Shown piece after piece: positions 35,837 to 47,881 of a DNA stretch of 64,000 bases; position 1 is the stretch's first letter; every line of letters starts with the position of its first letter. Source of the stretch: Neoarius graeffei (Eukaryota; Chordata; Actinopteri; Siluriformes; Ariidae). The notes under the pieces are model-generated. The model saw only the letters and a list, made by a program, of their open reading frames with translations. It did not search any database and was not told the DNA's origin. Both the position numbers and the translations under genes were made by a program. The stretch spans positions 36,775,154-36,839,153 of the forward strand of contig NC_083575.1 of NCBI RefSeq assembly GCF_027579695.1. Direction: 5' to 3'.

Positions 35837-36104
35837 TTGCTGTCCTCGTCGTCGTTCTTCTTGTGAACACGGAACTGATAACTTTGTTTATACTCTTGAA
35901 TAGCTCTTCTTCATGATGACAACCGGAAGTGTACCAACACGATGGGGCATGTAGCGCCACCTGTGGCTCGGGTGCACAATGTACCTCGCACAATAGCTCG
36001 ATTTCCTTGTGTGCATGTAGGATTGGATTTCTCTGGCACCCCTGCTGGGACCCTTAGCTAGATTACCGACAGTAGCTCGATTTGGATGTGCATGTAAACG
36101 CACT
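35413..36104 (+). mobile_element. Harbinger-like non-autonomous element with a Myb/SANT exon
   Basis: Ends AGTGCGTTTACATGCACAT and ATGTGCATGTAAACGCACT are perfect 19-base inverted repeats. Repeated ATCGA / AGCTCGAT motifs fill the subterminal parts on both sides. The interior holds a short ORF resembling a Myb/SANT domain start, then a (TA)n expansion. I could not define the target duplication. Superfamily call rests on the Myb/SANT match. Confidence 0.75.
35645..35830 (+). pseudogene. Myb/SANT-like domain fragment of a Harbinger accessory protein
   Basis: Encodes a ~30-residue polar lead, then VHFWSNEEIEFMLIQLKELN, the first helix of the trihelix/Myb-SANT-like domain (W-(S/T)-x-E-E-x-x-F-M-L-x-Q-L-K-E-L-N) found in the DNA-binding partner protein of PIF/Harbinger transposons. 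Immediately after it a (TA)n array (35770-35832) replaces the rest of the domain, giving a meaningless Tyr-Ile run. It is a broken first exon; the remaining helices are absent. In intact elements this protein helps import and target the transposase. Confidence 0.6.
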
Positions 36105-36460
36105 CAGTGAGTACTAATCCCATCAAGACTGGTGTTGCTACACCCTCCTACGATACATCTGTTAACCATTTTAATAATTACATATTACATATGGCTGACG
36201 TAGGATTCAGAGGGAGGCATCCCGCACGTGACGTCACAAAAATCAATCAACCTTTCCCGGGAAATCCAAATGCCAAGTTTTTTCAGAGGCGGACCAATTC
36301 ACCTCAAATGGCTTGATTTCAACTGAATTTTTCTGGTATTGCGCAAGGTAAAAAAATTGCAGAGAATGCAGAATGTTACAGATATTTGACCAAAGTTTAA
36401 TATAAAATAGGAGAATTACATTGATCTTGCTCCTGAATTTACCCGTGATATGCACTTTAA

Positions 36461-38363
36461 GGCTACTTCAGATTTACCATGTGGAAATTCAGAGATATTT
36501 AGAAAATAGATTTTTAAATCTTGGACCAACGCTGATAGAACTTTATTATTCTATAAGCTCAAATTCTGTTTGGTTTTATAATATTCTGGCTGTTTCTCTT
36601 GATCTCATTAAAAATAATAAATGGTATAAATTATTCTAGGAAGATGTTGAATCTATTAAGACTACATTATGATCATAAATACTTTTCAGTGGGTTTTCAT
36701 TTTCCTCAACATTTAAAATACAAGATATTTAACATTTTTAAAAATGGACATTGCTTTTAAACAAGATATTTTTCCTTGCAATTTCATTGTAAAACACTGA
36801 CCAAGCATAAAATTAATCAGAGTATATGATACATGTTTCTGAGCAACCACACACAGACATTGTACACGTATGCTGAGAAGTTTGGTTTATTAATGCATAT
36901 GCTTAGCTTATGTCTAAGTATCAGTATCTTTTGATGGTAGCCACATTATGAAATTTCTGCTGCAAAGAAAACTTTCTAGTGTGCCAGAAGATACTGTATA
37001 TACAGTATACACCAGGGAGTACAGAAGTCCTGTGCTATACATGTTGTGTACATTTCAACAACTCAAAGTTAATTTTTTTTGCCTTATCTGTTCTTTTATC
37101 TTGTCAGAGTGCAACTATGACATCAATATTGATTGGTTAAGACCACCTATGTTGCGTTCAACCTACGTTCATTCTGCGTGATGGTTGGCTGGCAGATAAA
37201 ACCTTATAAAACACAGGGTGTTTTCACACTTGGTCTCTTTCAGCCCTCAAAACAAACTCAGTGATTAGTCAGCATTTTTTTGTGCATATGTGAATCCTCC
37301 AAACGAACCCAGACCTCTCTGAAACGAGACAAACTCTCTCTGGAGGTGGTCTCAGTTTGGTTTGCTTCAAGTCCATGTTATTACATTATATTATAATCAG
37401 GTTATTATACATTATTACATTACCACATTACCACATTTCAGCTTAGTCAAAAAAGTTTGAAGGAAACCAAAGCGTGGGACTGGGCAGCACACTGGAGGTT
37501 TTACTTGTCTGATGGTCTAGCTAATACATGTATGATTTATGCATTCCTGTGTAGACTTAAGCCTTTTGTTTTCACTTTATTTGAATATTCCCGTTTATGG
37601 CTCCATATTTTCAGCCGCTAGTCTATAGACTACCAACTTATCCCAATTATGTTTACATTTTCTGAAGATATGTTGACAATCTGTTAATAGACTTGTTCAT
37701 GACAGTCTGTAAATGCTTTCTTGCCTGCTTGAAGAGTGTCAAAAACAGACTATTCAAATAAAGTGTGACCAATCATGCTGCATTCTTTTTAAAAAGTGCT
37801 GGACAGACAGCAGCCAGGGTTCCAGGAAATGATTTGCAATTTTAGCCATTATAAAAAGCAAGAATTTGTAAACACGATTCGATGGCTGAACAGAATTGCT
37901 GGTACAGAGAAAATGTGGGCTATGTGGATGACACACCCCTGACCACAAGCTTCTGGCATGGAGATAAAACTAATAATCAGATGTGGTTGAGAGAATAGGG
38001 AGTGTGCTCACCCTCAACATCATGCTCTTCTGCTGAGGAGCTGGACAGCTCTCCTGTGCCATTATGTAACGTACTGGAACTCTGAGATAGTCATTTCTTT
38101 CTAAATATTTCTGAAAAGGCTATTCTAAGAGTGATCTAAGTACAATTTTGATTACTACTGTCCTGACTTTAGGAAGGACATCTGGAAATGAAGAAAGAGT
38201 GATTAAGGTTGTGGGGTAGTAAGGAAGAGGTTGCAAGACCAAAATCCCAATTATTCAGTACTCAGCTCTGCACTTCAACTGAAGTTAGTCAGTGTAAAAA
38301 GCATCTATCAAATGCATCAATGTAAATATGATTTAACCACTTAACAAGGTTATTTTAGGGTTA
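36461..38363. other. No gene recognised
   Basis: AT-rich; no complete transposon ends and no supported exon. Confidence 0.5.
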
Positions 38364-38815
38364 CAACCCCAATCCCAAAAAAGTTGGGACGCTGTGTAAA
38401 CTGTAAATAAAAACAGAATGCGATCATTTGCAAATCATGGAAACCCTATATTTCATTCAAAACAGTACAAAGACAACATATCAAATGTTAAAACTGAGAT
38501 TTTATTGTTTTTTGAAAAATAGATGCTCATTTTGAATTTGATATCAGCAACACATTTCAGAAAAGTTGGGACAGGGCCAACAAAAGACTGAAAAAGTTGT
38601 GTAATGCAAACCCTAATTTGGTTAATTGGCAACAGATCAGTAACATGACTGGGTATAAAAAGGGCATCCCAGAGAGGGGGGAGTCTCTCAGAAGTAAAGA
38701 TGGGGAGGGGTTCACCGCTCTGTGAAAGACTGCGTGGGCAAACAGTGCAACAATTTAAGAATAACGTTCCTCAATATAAAATTGCGAAGAATTTGGGGAT
38801 CACATCATCTATGGT

Positions 38816-39191
38816 GGGCGGCACGGTGGTGTAGTGGTTAGCGCTGTCGCCTCACAGCAAGAAGGTCTAGGTTCGAGCCCCGTGGCCGGCGAGGGCCTTT
38901 CTGTGCGGAGTTTGCATGTTCTCCCCGTGTCCGCGTGGTTTTCCTCCGGGTGCTCCGGTTTCCCCCACAGTCCAAAGACATGCAGGTTAGGTTAACTGGT
39001 GACTCTAAATTGACCGTAGGTGTGAATGTGAGTGTGAAAGGTTGTCTGTGTCTATGTGTCAGCCCTGTGATGACCTGGCAACTTGTCCAGGGTGTACCCC
39101 GCCTTTCGCCCGTAGTCAGCTGGGATAGGCTCCAGCTTGCCTGCGACCCTGTAGAAGGATAAAGCGGCTAGAGATAATGAGATGAGATGAG
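38816..39191 (+). mobile_element. tRNA-derived SINE (GATGA tail)
   Basis: Near-consensus copy with target duplication ATCATCTATGGT (38804-38815 and 39192-39203), inserted in element D. Confidence 0.97.
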
Positions 39192-39483
39192 ATCATCTAT
39201 GGTACATAATATCGTTAAAAGATTTAGAGAATCTGGAGAAATCTCTGTATGCAAGACACAAGGCTGAAAACTGACATTGGATGCCTGTGATCTTCAGGCC
39301 CTCAGGTGACACTGTATTAAAAGCAGACATGTGTCTGTAGTGGAAATCACTGTATGGGTTCAGGAACACTTCAGAAAATCATCGTCTGTGAAAAAAGTTA
39401 ATTGCTGCATCCACAAATGCAAGTTAAAGCCATATATAAACAATATCCAGAAACACTGCCACCTTCTCTGGGCCTGAGCTCGC

Positions 39484-39485
39484 TC

Positions 39486-39535
<50 letters not shown>

Positions 39536-39560
39536 AGAAATAACAAAGTAAAGAGTGTGA
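39484..39560. repeat. (CT)n with a 28-base flank shared with 46523-46572
   Basis: About 25 CT units followed by AAGAAATAACAAAGTAAAGA and GTGTGA. The same flank in reverse precedes a (GA)n run at 46523-46572. Confidence 0.9.
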
Positions 39561-40355
39561 TGATGGACTGAGGTGATGTGGAAAATTGTCCCGAGGTCTG
39601 ACCAATCAAAATTAGAATTTCTTTCTAGGAGTCATGGACACCACGTCCTCCAGGCTAAAGAGGAGAGGGACCATCCAGCTTGTTATCAGTGCACAGTTCA
39701 AAAGCCAACATCTGTGATGGTATGAGGGTGCATTAGTGCACATGACATGGGTAGCTTGTACATCTGGGAAGGCATCATTAATGCTGAATACATGTTTTAG
39801 AACAATATGCTGCCATCCAGACAAAATCTTTTTCAGGGAAGGCCTTCCTTCTTTCAGCAAGACAATGCCAAATGGCTTTCTGCACATACTAAAACTACAT
39901 GGCTCTGTAGTAGAAGAGTCCAGGTGCTAAACTGACCTGCCTACAATCCAGACCTGTCTCCCATTTAAAACATCTGATGCATTATGAAGTGCAAAATACG
40001 ACAAAAAAGACCCCGAACTGTTGAGCAACTGAAATTGTATAGCATGGCAACATTTCACTTTCAAAACTGCATCAGTTGCTCTCCTCAGTCCCCAAAAGTT
40101 TACAGAGTGTTGTTAAAAGCAGAGATGATGTAACACATGCCCTGGTCCCAACTTTTTTGAAACAGGCTGCTGACATCAAATTCAAAATGAGCATATATTT
40201 TTCCAAAAACAATAAAGTTTCTCAGTTTCAACATCTGATATGTTGTCTTAGTACTATTTTCAATGAAATATAGGGTTTCTATGATTTGCAAATTATCGCA
40301 TTCGGTTTTTATTTACAGTTTACACAGCGTCCCAACTTTTTTGGGATTGGGGTTG

Positions 40356-40793
40356 TAGTTCATAGCTGAGCTAAAGTTCAGTAAATTGTATTATAGCCAC
40401 AAAATGGAAAGAGCAGCATTTTAACATACAAAACAAGATCATTCATCCATGGATATAACATTTTGCATAGAGAAGACCACAACATGTTTTAAGGTCTATT
40501 GGCATGTCATGGTTTTGGAGGTTTGAACCAGAGGGAAGATACCAAGTGAAGGAGGATCTTTTCAATTTTCCAGCTCCTGGGCAGCATAAAGTGTTGTTAT
40601 GTGGAGGTACAGTGACCTGAGCAGACCTCTGACATAGATGTTCCTCATTGCAAACATGCTGCGAATGGAATTACTTTTCTCCTCGTGTAACTAACTGCTC
40701 ATGATGTTGTGCTCAGTCAAACATCAGCTTTTTCAGCAATTGGGAAAATAGGAATTAAAGTAATTTCTGGGTCAACAGTATGAAATCTTAGAA
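40356..40793. other. No gene recognised
   Basis: Unique-looking spacer. Confidence 0.5.
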
Positions 40794-41146
<353 letters not shown>

Positions 41147-41648
41147 TGCCTTTTGTTGACTGTACATTTACCTAATTACCTCAGTTACTGCTTATCTGAA
41201 CTGTTTGTTTTAAGCCAAAAGGAGCTATAGATAGTATTCCAAGTTTTGAATTACTACCTACAGGGTCTCCTCATTTACATATAACATGTTTGTACACTGT
41301 GGGGCCCAATTAAACCTCAAGCATTCACGATGCAGAAATAACATTTAACTGAGATCTCCACCCATCCCCTAGACACCCCCCTTCTCTCTGACACACATTC
41401 AGTGATGTGATATATGATATAATATGAAATATAGGTAATGTGTTTCATTAAATTTCCTTCAAATGAAATGATTTGACACATTAGTTAACATGAACGAACC
41501 AAGAACTCCTGCATTAATACACCATAAATTAACAAAGTAACTAACTTTGTTTGTATTAACATTTTCTTATCATTATGTATTTTTTCCAATAATAAACCAA
41601 ATAATCAATACCTGTATTAATTAATCTTCATGCCATTAATGAGCAAAG
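41147..41648. other. No gene recognised
   Basis: AT-rich spacer before a SINE. Confidence 0.5.
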
Positions 41649-42007
41649 GGTGGCATGATGGTGTAGTGGTTAGCACTGTTGTCTCACAGCAAGAAGGTTC
41701 TGGGTTCGAGCCCAGTGGCCGACAGTTTGCATGTTCTCCCCATGTCTGCATGGGTTTCTTCTAGGTTCTCTCACAGTCCAAAGGCATGTGGTTAGGTTAA
41801 CATGGGGCAGCCATGGCCTGAAGGTTGTGCTGAAGTGCCCTTGAACAAGGTACCTAACCCACAATTGGTTGCTGTTGCATAGCTGCCCACTGCTCTGGGT
41901 ATGTGTGTGTGCTCACTTGTGTGTGTTCACTGCTTCAGATGGGTTAAATGCAGAGAGGAATTTCACTGTGTGCTTGAGTGTACATGTGACAAATAAAGGC
42001 TTCTTCT
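41649..42007 (+). mobile_element. tRNA-derived SINE, TTCTT-tail variant
   Basis: Same 3' half as the SINE at 10050: CCTGAAGGTTGTGCTGAAGT..., CTGCTCTGGGTATGTGTG, GTTCACTGCTTCAGATGGGT, tail ACAAATAAAGGCTTCTTCTT. The head has a small deletion (GGCCGACAGTTTGCATG). Confidence 0.92.
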
Positions 42008-42039
42008 TGGAAATAAAAATAAAACTAAACCCTCAATGA

Positions 42040-42402
42040 GGGTGGCACGGTGGTGTAGTGGTTAGCGCTGTCGCCTCACAGCAAGAAGGTCCGGGTTCGA
42101 GCCCCGTGGCCAGCGAGGGCCTTTCTGTGTGGAATTTGCATGTTCTCCCTGTGTCCGCGTGGGTTTCCTCCGGGTGCTCCGGTTTCCCCCACAGTCCAAA
42201 GACATGCAGGTTAGGTTAACTGGTGACTCTAAATTGACCATAAGTGTGAATGGTTGTCTGTGTCTATGTGTCAGCCCTGTGATGACCTGGCGACTTGTCC
42301 AGGGTGTATCCCGCCTTTCGCCCGTAGTCACCTGGGATAGGCTCCAGCTTGCCTGCGACCCTGTAGAACAGGATAAAGCAGCTAGAGATAATGAGATGAG
42401 AG
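42040..42402 (+). mobile_element. tRNA-derived SINE (GATGA tail)
   Basis: Target duplication AAACCCTCAATGA (42027-42039 and 42403-42415). Lies just left of the Kolobok-type element. Confidence 0.97.
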
Positions 42403-42672
42403 AAACCCTCAATGACCAACCTCACTCAACACCTTAAAGGACATGGGACATGGATTTTTTCTGGGTATAATTATGTATAAAGGACATAAGAAATGCCATC
42501 TAAATCACTGCAGGGCGTCAAAAATGTGAAAATCATCACATTATTCAACTTTTTTATACATCAGCGTAAAACAAGGATTCGTTAATTAGCTAGGTGGTCA
42601 CGTGACCCGTGACATCACAAAAACTTTCCAAGGAGCCAGCGCTTGGGAATCTAATGTAAGCAGGTTACCGAA

Positions 42673-42866
42673 ATGGACACCATTGACAGTGACATTCCCG
42701 ATGTTTCACAGAGATGTGAAGTTAGACCCTATCAATTCGAACCGATAGCTGGAAATTCACATGAACATGGATCTTGTCTTTACTCTGACGGGTCAGATGA
42801 TTCTGAGAGTGAGAGTTCATTCAATCCCCATGAAACTGAAAGCGGTCGGCTGGATAACACTTCCTG
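42673..42866 (+). CDS. First exon resembling fish P2X7-intracellular-domain-like proteins (partial)
   Basis: ATG 42673 starts an acidic 64-residue segment (MDTIDSDIPDVSQRCEVRPY, then QFEPIAGNS, a Ser/Asp/Glu-rich stretch, ending RLDNTS) followed by a strong splice donor, TG|GTAAGT at 42867, which would split the next Trp codon. From memory, predicted fish proteins that carry a domain like the P2X purinoceptor 7 intracellular (ballast) region begin with such a P-Y-x-F-E-P motif and continue N-T-x-W-C into a cysteine-rich part. That cysteine-rich exon is not in this element. A function cannot be given; in intact relatives it would be an element-encoded zinc-binding protein. The match could be wrong, as it rests on a short motif. 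Confidence 0.5.
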
Positions 42867-43220
42867 GTAAGTTAAAAACAATTCTGCTCAAAGGCTAATG
42901 ATCTGTTGAAAGAAGTATTATTTTTGTATCATACATTGAAAGTTCATCATAGATCTAGCTAAAGTCCGTTGCAAGCTAGTTTTTTTTTGCTGATATTTTT
43001 TGAGATTGATTGAGATACAATGCTTCCAGAGTCCGAGATGAAAACATTCAAAATGGCGAAACGCCATCACACAGCCAACAACACTACGCCATTTGGCGAA
43101 AGAGATGAAAATTAAGAAAAGTTAAACAAACTTACCAACATAACATTTATTTAAATGTCCATTAATGTTACAGGATTTCTTGACTGTCTCTACAGTTGTA
43201 GGAATGTTAGGCCCTGTATA

Positions 43221-43511
43221 TTATGGTGCTACAGTATCACTGCCTTCATGAACCCGGCTATATGGCCTCTTAAATTTGGCTTGGCAATTAATATCGCTCA
43301 GTACCTGAGTATTAATGTTGAAAGAATCCTCAGTGAAATGGTCCGAACACAGTTTGTGGGAAACAGTAGGTGCAAAGTTTTTTCTACGGCAGTAGTGAGC
43401 CCACACTTTCCTCAGCTTCGGGTCCTTGGGGAATGCAAAAAAACTTACTCCAGGGCATTTCCCATTGGAATTATTGCAACCATAAGCAGCACAATACACC
43501 ATGATGTTCAA
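43221..43511 (-). CDS. THAP-domain DNA-binding protein, transposon-encoded (partial)
   Basis: 96 residues with a clear C2CH THAP finger: C8 and C13 (YCAAYGCNNS), the hydrophobic FFAFPKDPKLRKVWAHYCRR stretch with the invariant Pro and Trp, and LCSDHFTEDSF with the Cys-x2-His pair. The usual C-terminal A-V-P-T-F box is absent; the frame runs on past AKFKRPYSRVHEGSDT to a stop at 43221, so the last part is probably intron read-through or a truncation. The start ATG at 43511 is 6 residues before the first Cys, the normal place. THAP fingers in transposon proteins bind the element's ends. It faces the exon at 42673. Whether the element still needs it is unknown. Confidence 0.85.
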   Translation of the reverse strand: MNIMVYCAAYGCNNSNGKCPGVSFFAFPKDPKLRKVWAHYCRRKNFAPTVSHKLCSDHFTEDSFNINTQVLSDINCQAKFKRPYSRVHEGSDTVAP

Positions 43512-43808
43512 TGTACGTTAAAGACTATAAAAACAATTTTCTTGTCATTCACTTCTCCATTCATCTACCCGCTTGTGCTGTGCCCGAAAGTTTTTGTGAC
43601 GTATGATCACGTGACAGCGGCTCTTCCGGTTGTAGAAAATGCATATCGGAGCTCGAGCAGAAATGCCATATAATCATCACGAATATAACGATTTTGCTGA
43701 ATTTAATAGATGATTTTGTATTTGTTGATGTAATTAATTCATATTTTTAATGGAAAGAAACTGATATAGCGTGCATTTACGGTATGTTTCATGTCCCATG
43801 TCCTTTAA

Positions 43809-44716
43809 CAAACATGTTTATGTTATTAACAGTCAAAATTCAGAACTGAGGCTGTTTATACCCATAGTCCGGAGTGCAGTAAATGATCAACTTTTCGAAA
43901 ACATCAACTCAACATGGCTGCCACATCATCAAAAGTAAACAAAGTAGCACATCTTATCTTTACATGAGTTATGCCATTTATACAAGTATTATACAAGAAC
44001 AGGAACCTGCTGTAAACCAGTTTTAACTGAGTCAGGCCCGTTTAACTGTAACTGAAACGTTCCTTTTAATCTTTTCCTGTAGAATAAATAAATGAAATGG
44101 AATGAAATTTGCTTTCGATCAAGCAACATACAGACATATTCACTTGTTAAATCTATAACACTGACTGTGTAGTTCACTGATTTGAGGAGGAAAATATTCA
44201 TCAGTAATCACAGTTTGCTGGCCAGCTTGTTGCTAACAAAAGACAAATACGGAGGAGTCCATGTTTTTCCCCACACTTTGGCGCTAAAATGCACAGAGGT
44301 GGAAAATTACATCATTCTGATCACCGTTTTCCCACTTCCAAGGTAAATACTTCTGTAATTAGCTTCAACTATTCCTTGTTTCCATCTATTTAAGGTTGTT
44401 GGGTGCTTTCAAACATTCTTTGGTTTTTTACTTTTTGTCACACAACCATGTTCAAACACCATCTGCGTCATGGGCCACTGGCCGATCTGATCTAATCATT
44501 GGTGATGGGGTCACCTACAGTTCATGTCAGTTATTTCTTTGTCAGTAGAAGCTTCTGTATATAGAGGAGCGTATTTTGGTTACTTTCACAGCTCAAATGA
44601 GAACGTCCATTAATTCCTGGGGTGCTGGTTATGACTTAACAAAGTCTTTTGTGTATGTTTGGGCCCTCAGCAGAACTTAATGTCAGAGAGTCTTTGGCTG
44701 TTCTGTAACACAGACT

Positions 44717-44765
<49 letters not shown>

Positions 44766-46522
44766 CACACGCGCTGCATGTGTATTAATGTGAGGCAATG
44801 GAGCACTATAAAGATGTTAAAAATTAACAGCTCACTGAAGCATTATAACTGGTGCCACTTTAATAAATGACAAAGTTTATTAGTTTATTTGAGTTAATAA
44901 ATCTCATCTGATGGTACACATTACATTACAGTGGTAATGCATTTTAAAAATCTGATGGTCCAATACAGGCAATTTGCGTTCTAGAGTATTTACTTATTCA
45001 TACTGAGAAAACACGGACATTAAGTTCCAGGACCCTCTGAATGAAGGACACCCCAGCCAGTGTGAAATAAATAAACGAATGGATCATATACATTGTGAAT
45101 TAAAAAGCTTTGACTTCACAATAAATAAATATTACAGCTCAGTTTATGGAATGATTAATTTTCCGTGGGAGGTGCTGAATTTTGGTTGATATTAAATGTG
45201 TTTGAAGGAGTTTCACTCCACAGTGAATGCCAGCACATACTTCTGGGTTCTTGTATGCCACATTTTGGAAAACAAAATAAACCTATTGGAAATTATGAAA
45301 GGGAAACAAAAAACAAATTAAAAAAACTTGTAAAAATCTTAAGCAGTTCAAAAACCACAGCCACATGTGCAGCAGCTCTGCCAGACGTTACATGCAAAGA
45401 CAAATAAATCAGTAGCAATTGAACTGCCTTGGTAGAAACATTAAAAAAGAATTCCTAAAAATCCCTACTTTAAAATCCCTACTGTTTTCTCCGGTTTCAC
45501 ATTTATAGCCTACTAGTAAACCTCTCACCACTACATGACCTCTAAAACTATACATTTACAAGACCTGATTTTTGGTGATCTCTCAGTAGACTAGGGTAGA
45601 CGAGCATGTGGGAGTCTGATAGACCAGCACAAAGATTTGTTTTGACAGCATAGGCGAGAATACGACCAATTTAGTTTTCTTGTTTCCCTTTCTCGCATCT
45701 TAGTCCTGTCCTCATGCATAAAGGTTACAAGGACGTGATTGAAGAACGGAGGAACTGACGTCAAATCTATTTGCAAAATGAGACATCCTCAAGTCAGTGA
45801 AGTGTCACATTAAAACAAGGGGACTTATTGATGACTGGTTGCCCATCTGTCTCGCCTATCATGTTTCTCGTACAAGCATGCCTTTTTTCCACTATTAGGT
45901 GATGACAGACTAGAATCTTGGAGAGACTAAAACGTTAACTTTTAAACATGTCACTTTATAGATCATTTTCAGTGTGTAAACTCACTGTATTGTGTAGCTG
46001 GAGACATGTTATGCTGGGAAACAAATCAGAATAAATGGGGTTCATTTAAAGTGATATTTTAAAGCTGCTTTAAAGCATTTTAAAGTGACATTTCATTTGC
46101 AAATGTATTTCTAAGTCCATTTCTTTGTCCTGGTACCCTTTCCTTCTGTCCTCAGAGGGGAGGAGCGAAGGAGTAACGAAGGACACAAAGAATGTAAATG
46201 AGGACAATTAATGAAGTAAAAAGCATCTATTGTTCCTTTAGATCGTGCATGTGCCAAGCTGTGGTTATGAGACACGGTACAGTGAAAATAAAAAGGATAA
46301 ACATATATAAATTAAGGGCACAATTTCCACTTGAGTAAAATATGTAGATTTTACATATTGATATAATGTCTATGTTACCAAAATAAATTGTTTGAACTTA
46401 CATATTTTACTTAAGTGGAAATCCTGCTCTTAATTTAAATACATTGTTACATGATTCCCCCCCCCCCCCCCACCCGTGATATTAATTAACTTTCCCCTAG
46501 ATCTTTATTTAATGTTTTCTAA
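43809..46522. other. No gene recognised; (CT)n at 44720-44762
   Basis: A perfect (CT)n run lies at 44720-44762. ORFs of 60-80 codons are scattered and show no domain. A C-run lies at 46457-46471. Confidence 0.5.
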
Positions 46523-46548
46523 TCACACTCTTTACTTTGTTATTTCTT

Positions 46549-46575
<27 letters not shown>
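46523..46575. repeat. 28-base flank plus (GA)n, shared with 39484-39560
   Basis: TCACACTCTTTACTTTGTTA then TTTCTTAG and (AG)n; the exact reverse complement of the block inside Tc1 element D. Confidence 0.9.
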
Positions 46576-46579
<4 letters not shown>

Positions 46580-46870
46580 AAGAATGTAGTAAAAGTTAAG
46601 AATACACATATTTGCTCAAGAAACAGGTCAAGTTTATAATGCTCAGTCTACAGGACAAAAATGTATGAATAGTGGCACAGAAAACAAACAAACAAAAATA
46701 TTTTGAAAGATTTGAACCAAATATTCACTTGTCATCTGTCTGATATTTTAATTCTGGAGTGTACAGCCAGATTTCATAAGACAGCATCTCAAAAAATCAA
46801 TAACTGGTTAGCCGCTATAGTTTTTGTTGTTAATAATAATAATAATAATAATAAGAAGAAGAAGAAGAAG

Positions 46871-47247
46871 ACAGCACAGTGGTGTAGTGGTTAGCACAGT
46901 TGCCTCATAGCAAGAAGGTCCTGGGTTCGAGCCCCGTGGCCGGCGAGGGCCTTTCTGTGTGGAGTTTGCATGTTCTCCCCGTGTCCGCGTGGGTTTCCTC
47001 CGGGTGCTCCGGTTTCCCCCACAGTCCAAAGACATGCAGGTTAGGTTAACTGGTGACTCTAAATTGACCGTAGGTGTGAATGTGAGTGTGAATGGTTGTC
47101 TGTGTCTATGTGTCAGCCCTGTGATGACCTGGCGACTTGTCCAGGGTGTACCCCGCCTTTCGCCCGTAGCCAGCTGGGATAGGCTGCAACTTGCCTGCGA
47201 CATTGTAGAACAGGATAAGCGGCAACGGATAATGGATGGATGGATGA
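46871..47247 (+). mobile_element. tRNA-derived SINE (ATGG tail)
   Basis: Full copy, preceded by (AAT)n(AAG)n and ending GGCAACGGATAATGGATGGA. The A-box is slightly changed (CAGCACAGTGGTGTAGTGG). Confidence 0.95.
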
Positions 47248-47881
47248 TAAAAATAATAACCTCATAATTTCTGTATGTCAATCTAAGCCATGTGTAAACC
47301 TGATCACTTGTTATAGTTGGATGTGTCCCTCCTCCCCCACTTTTTTCCTTTATTTCCCGAATCTTAAAGCATTAGTGGTGTTGTTTGTCTGTCTTTGGTT
47401 TAAAATTGAATCAGTAGAAAATAACTGAGAGAGAGAGAGAGAGAGAGAGAGAAATGAATGAAAGAAAGAAAGAAAGAAAGAATGAATAAATATTTTTTTC
47501 AACATGTATAAACTTTAATTTATTGTTCAGTTACACTCAGTTCAGTCTGATATCATAAAAAACTGCAATAATATATAACAAGTATAACAAAAACTATATA
47601 TGATAAGAACTAAACTAAAAAAATATTAAATTAAATTGATAAAAACTACATATTGATAAAAACTAAACTAAAGAATATAGATTAAATTAATAAAAACTAT
47701 ATATAAATAAAAACTAAACTAAAAGAATATAGATTAAACACTTTAAAATGTTTCGATTTATTGTGCCAACTGACGTTTCTAAATCAAAGTCAGTAAATAA
47801 ATAAATGAATAAATTAAATAAATAAGGCAAGATGCAAGCATGTTGGCTAATAGATTAAATGCTGTCCATAGCGATGCACTA
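47248..47881. other. No gene recognised; GA-rich and A/T-rich low complexity
   Basis: (GA)n then (GAAA)n at 47427-47480, followed by an A/T-rich tract with repeats of TAAAAACTA(A/T)(A/T) near 47580-47740. Confidence 0.5.

Larger units (their letters stand above)
35122..36456. mobile_element. TTAA-flanked Kolobok-type element, interrupted
   Basis: TTAA at 35118-35121 and 36457-36460 flank ends AGTGCATATTCTGG and (reverse) AGTGCATATCACGG, so the first nine terminal bases match exactly. TTAA duplication is the mark of Kolobok and piggyBac elements. The middle is occupied by a Harbinger-like insertion (35413-36104); without it the element is about 640 bp and has no transposase. It could instead be an unrelated pair of TTAA sites. 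Confidence 0.55.
38700..40135 (+). pseudogene. Tc1 transposase of element D, many breaks
   Basis: Recognisable pieces by comparison with element E: 38757-38803 and 39192-39250 (helix-turn-helix region, split by the SINE), 39440-39620 (region around the first Asp, split by the (CT)n block), 39780-39960 (FQQDNAKWLSAHTKTTWLCS, second-Asp region with a shift, followed by the NPD-like YNPDLSPI site). Indels in nearly every block; no usable frame remains. Confidence 0.7.
38364..40355 (+). mobile_element. Tc1-like transposon D, interrupted by a SINE and a microsatellite
   Basis: Ends CAACCCCAATCCCAAAAAAG and CTTTTTTGGGATTGGGGTTG are inverted, with TA on both sides (38362-38363 and 40356-40357). Same family as element E. 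A SINE (38816-39191) and a (CT)n block with a 28-base flank (about 39481-39560) are inserted. The transposase is heavily decayed. Confidence 0.9.
42438..43804. mobile_element. Kolobok-type DNA transposon, non-autonomous, two gene pieces
   Basis: TTAA at 42434-42437 and 43805-43808 flank perfect 15-base inverted ends, AGGACATGGGACATG and CATGTCCCATGTCCT. TTAA target duplication together with an encoded THAP-domain protein is the combination described for Kolobok transposons (piggyBac shares TTAA but not THAP). The 1367-bp element holds two partial genes that point toward each other: an acidic first exon with a good splice donor (42673-42866, +) and a THAP ORF (43221-43511, -). No transposase DDE core is visible, so it would need help in trans. 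Perfect ends suggest a fairly recent insertion. Confidence 0.85.

Noticed and set aside
42062..42137. tRNA gene from the A-box/B-box head
   Set aside because: Heads of the SINEs look tRNA-like but the cloverleaf is not complete and they continue into SINE bodies with target duplications. No free-standing tRNA gene was found.
43155..43673. 172-codon + strand ORF
   Set aside because: Shadow of the THAP ORF on the other strand, which has the C2CH finger.
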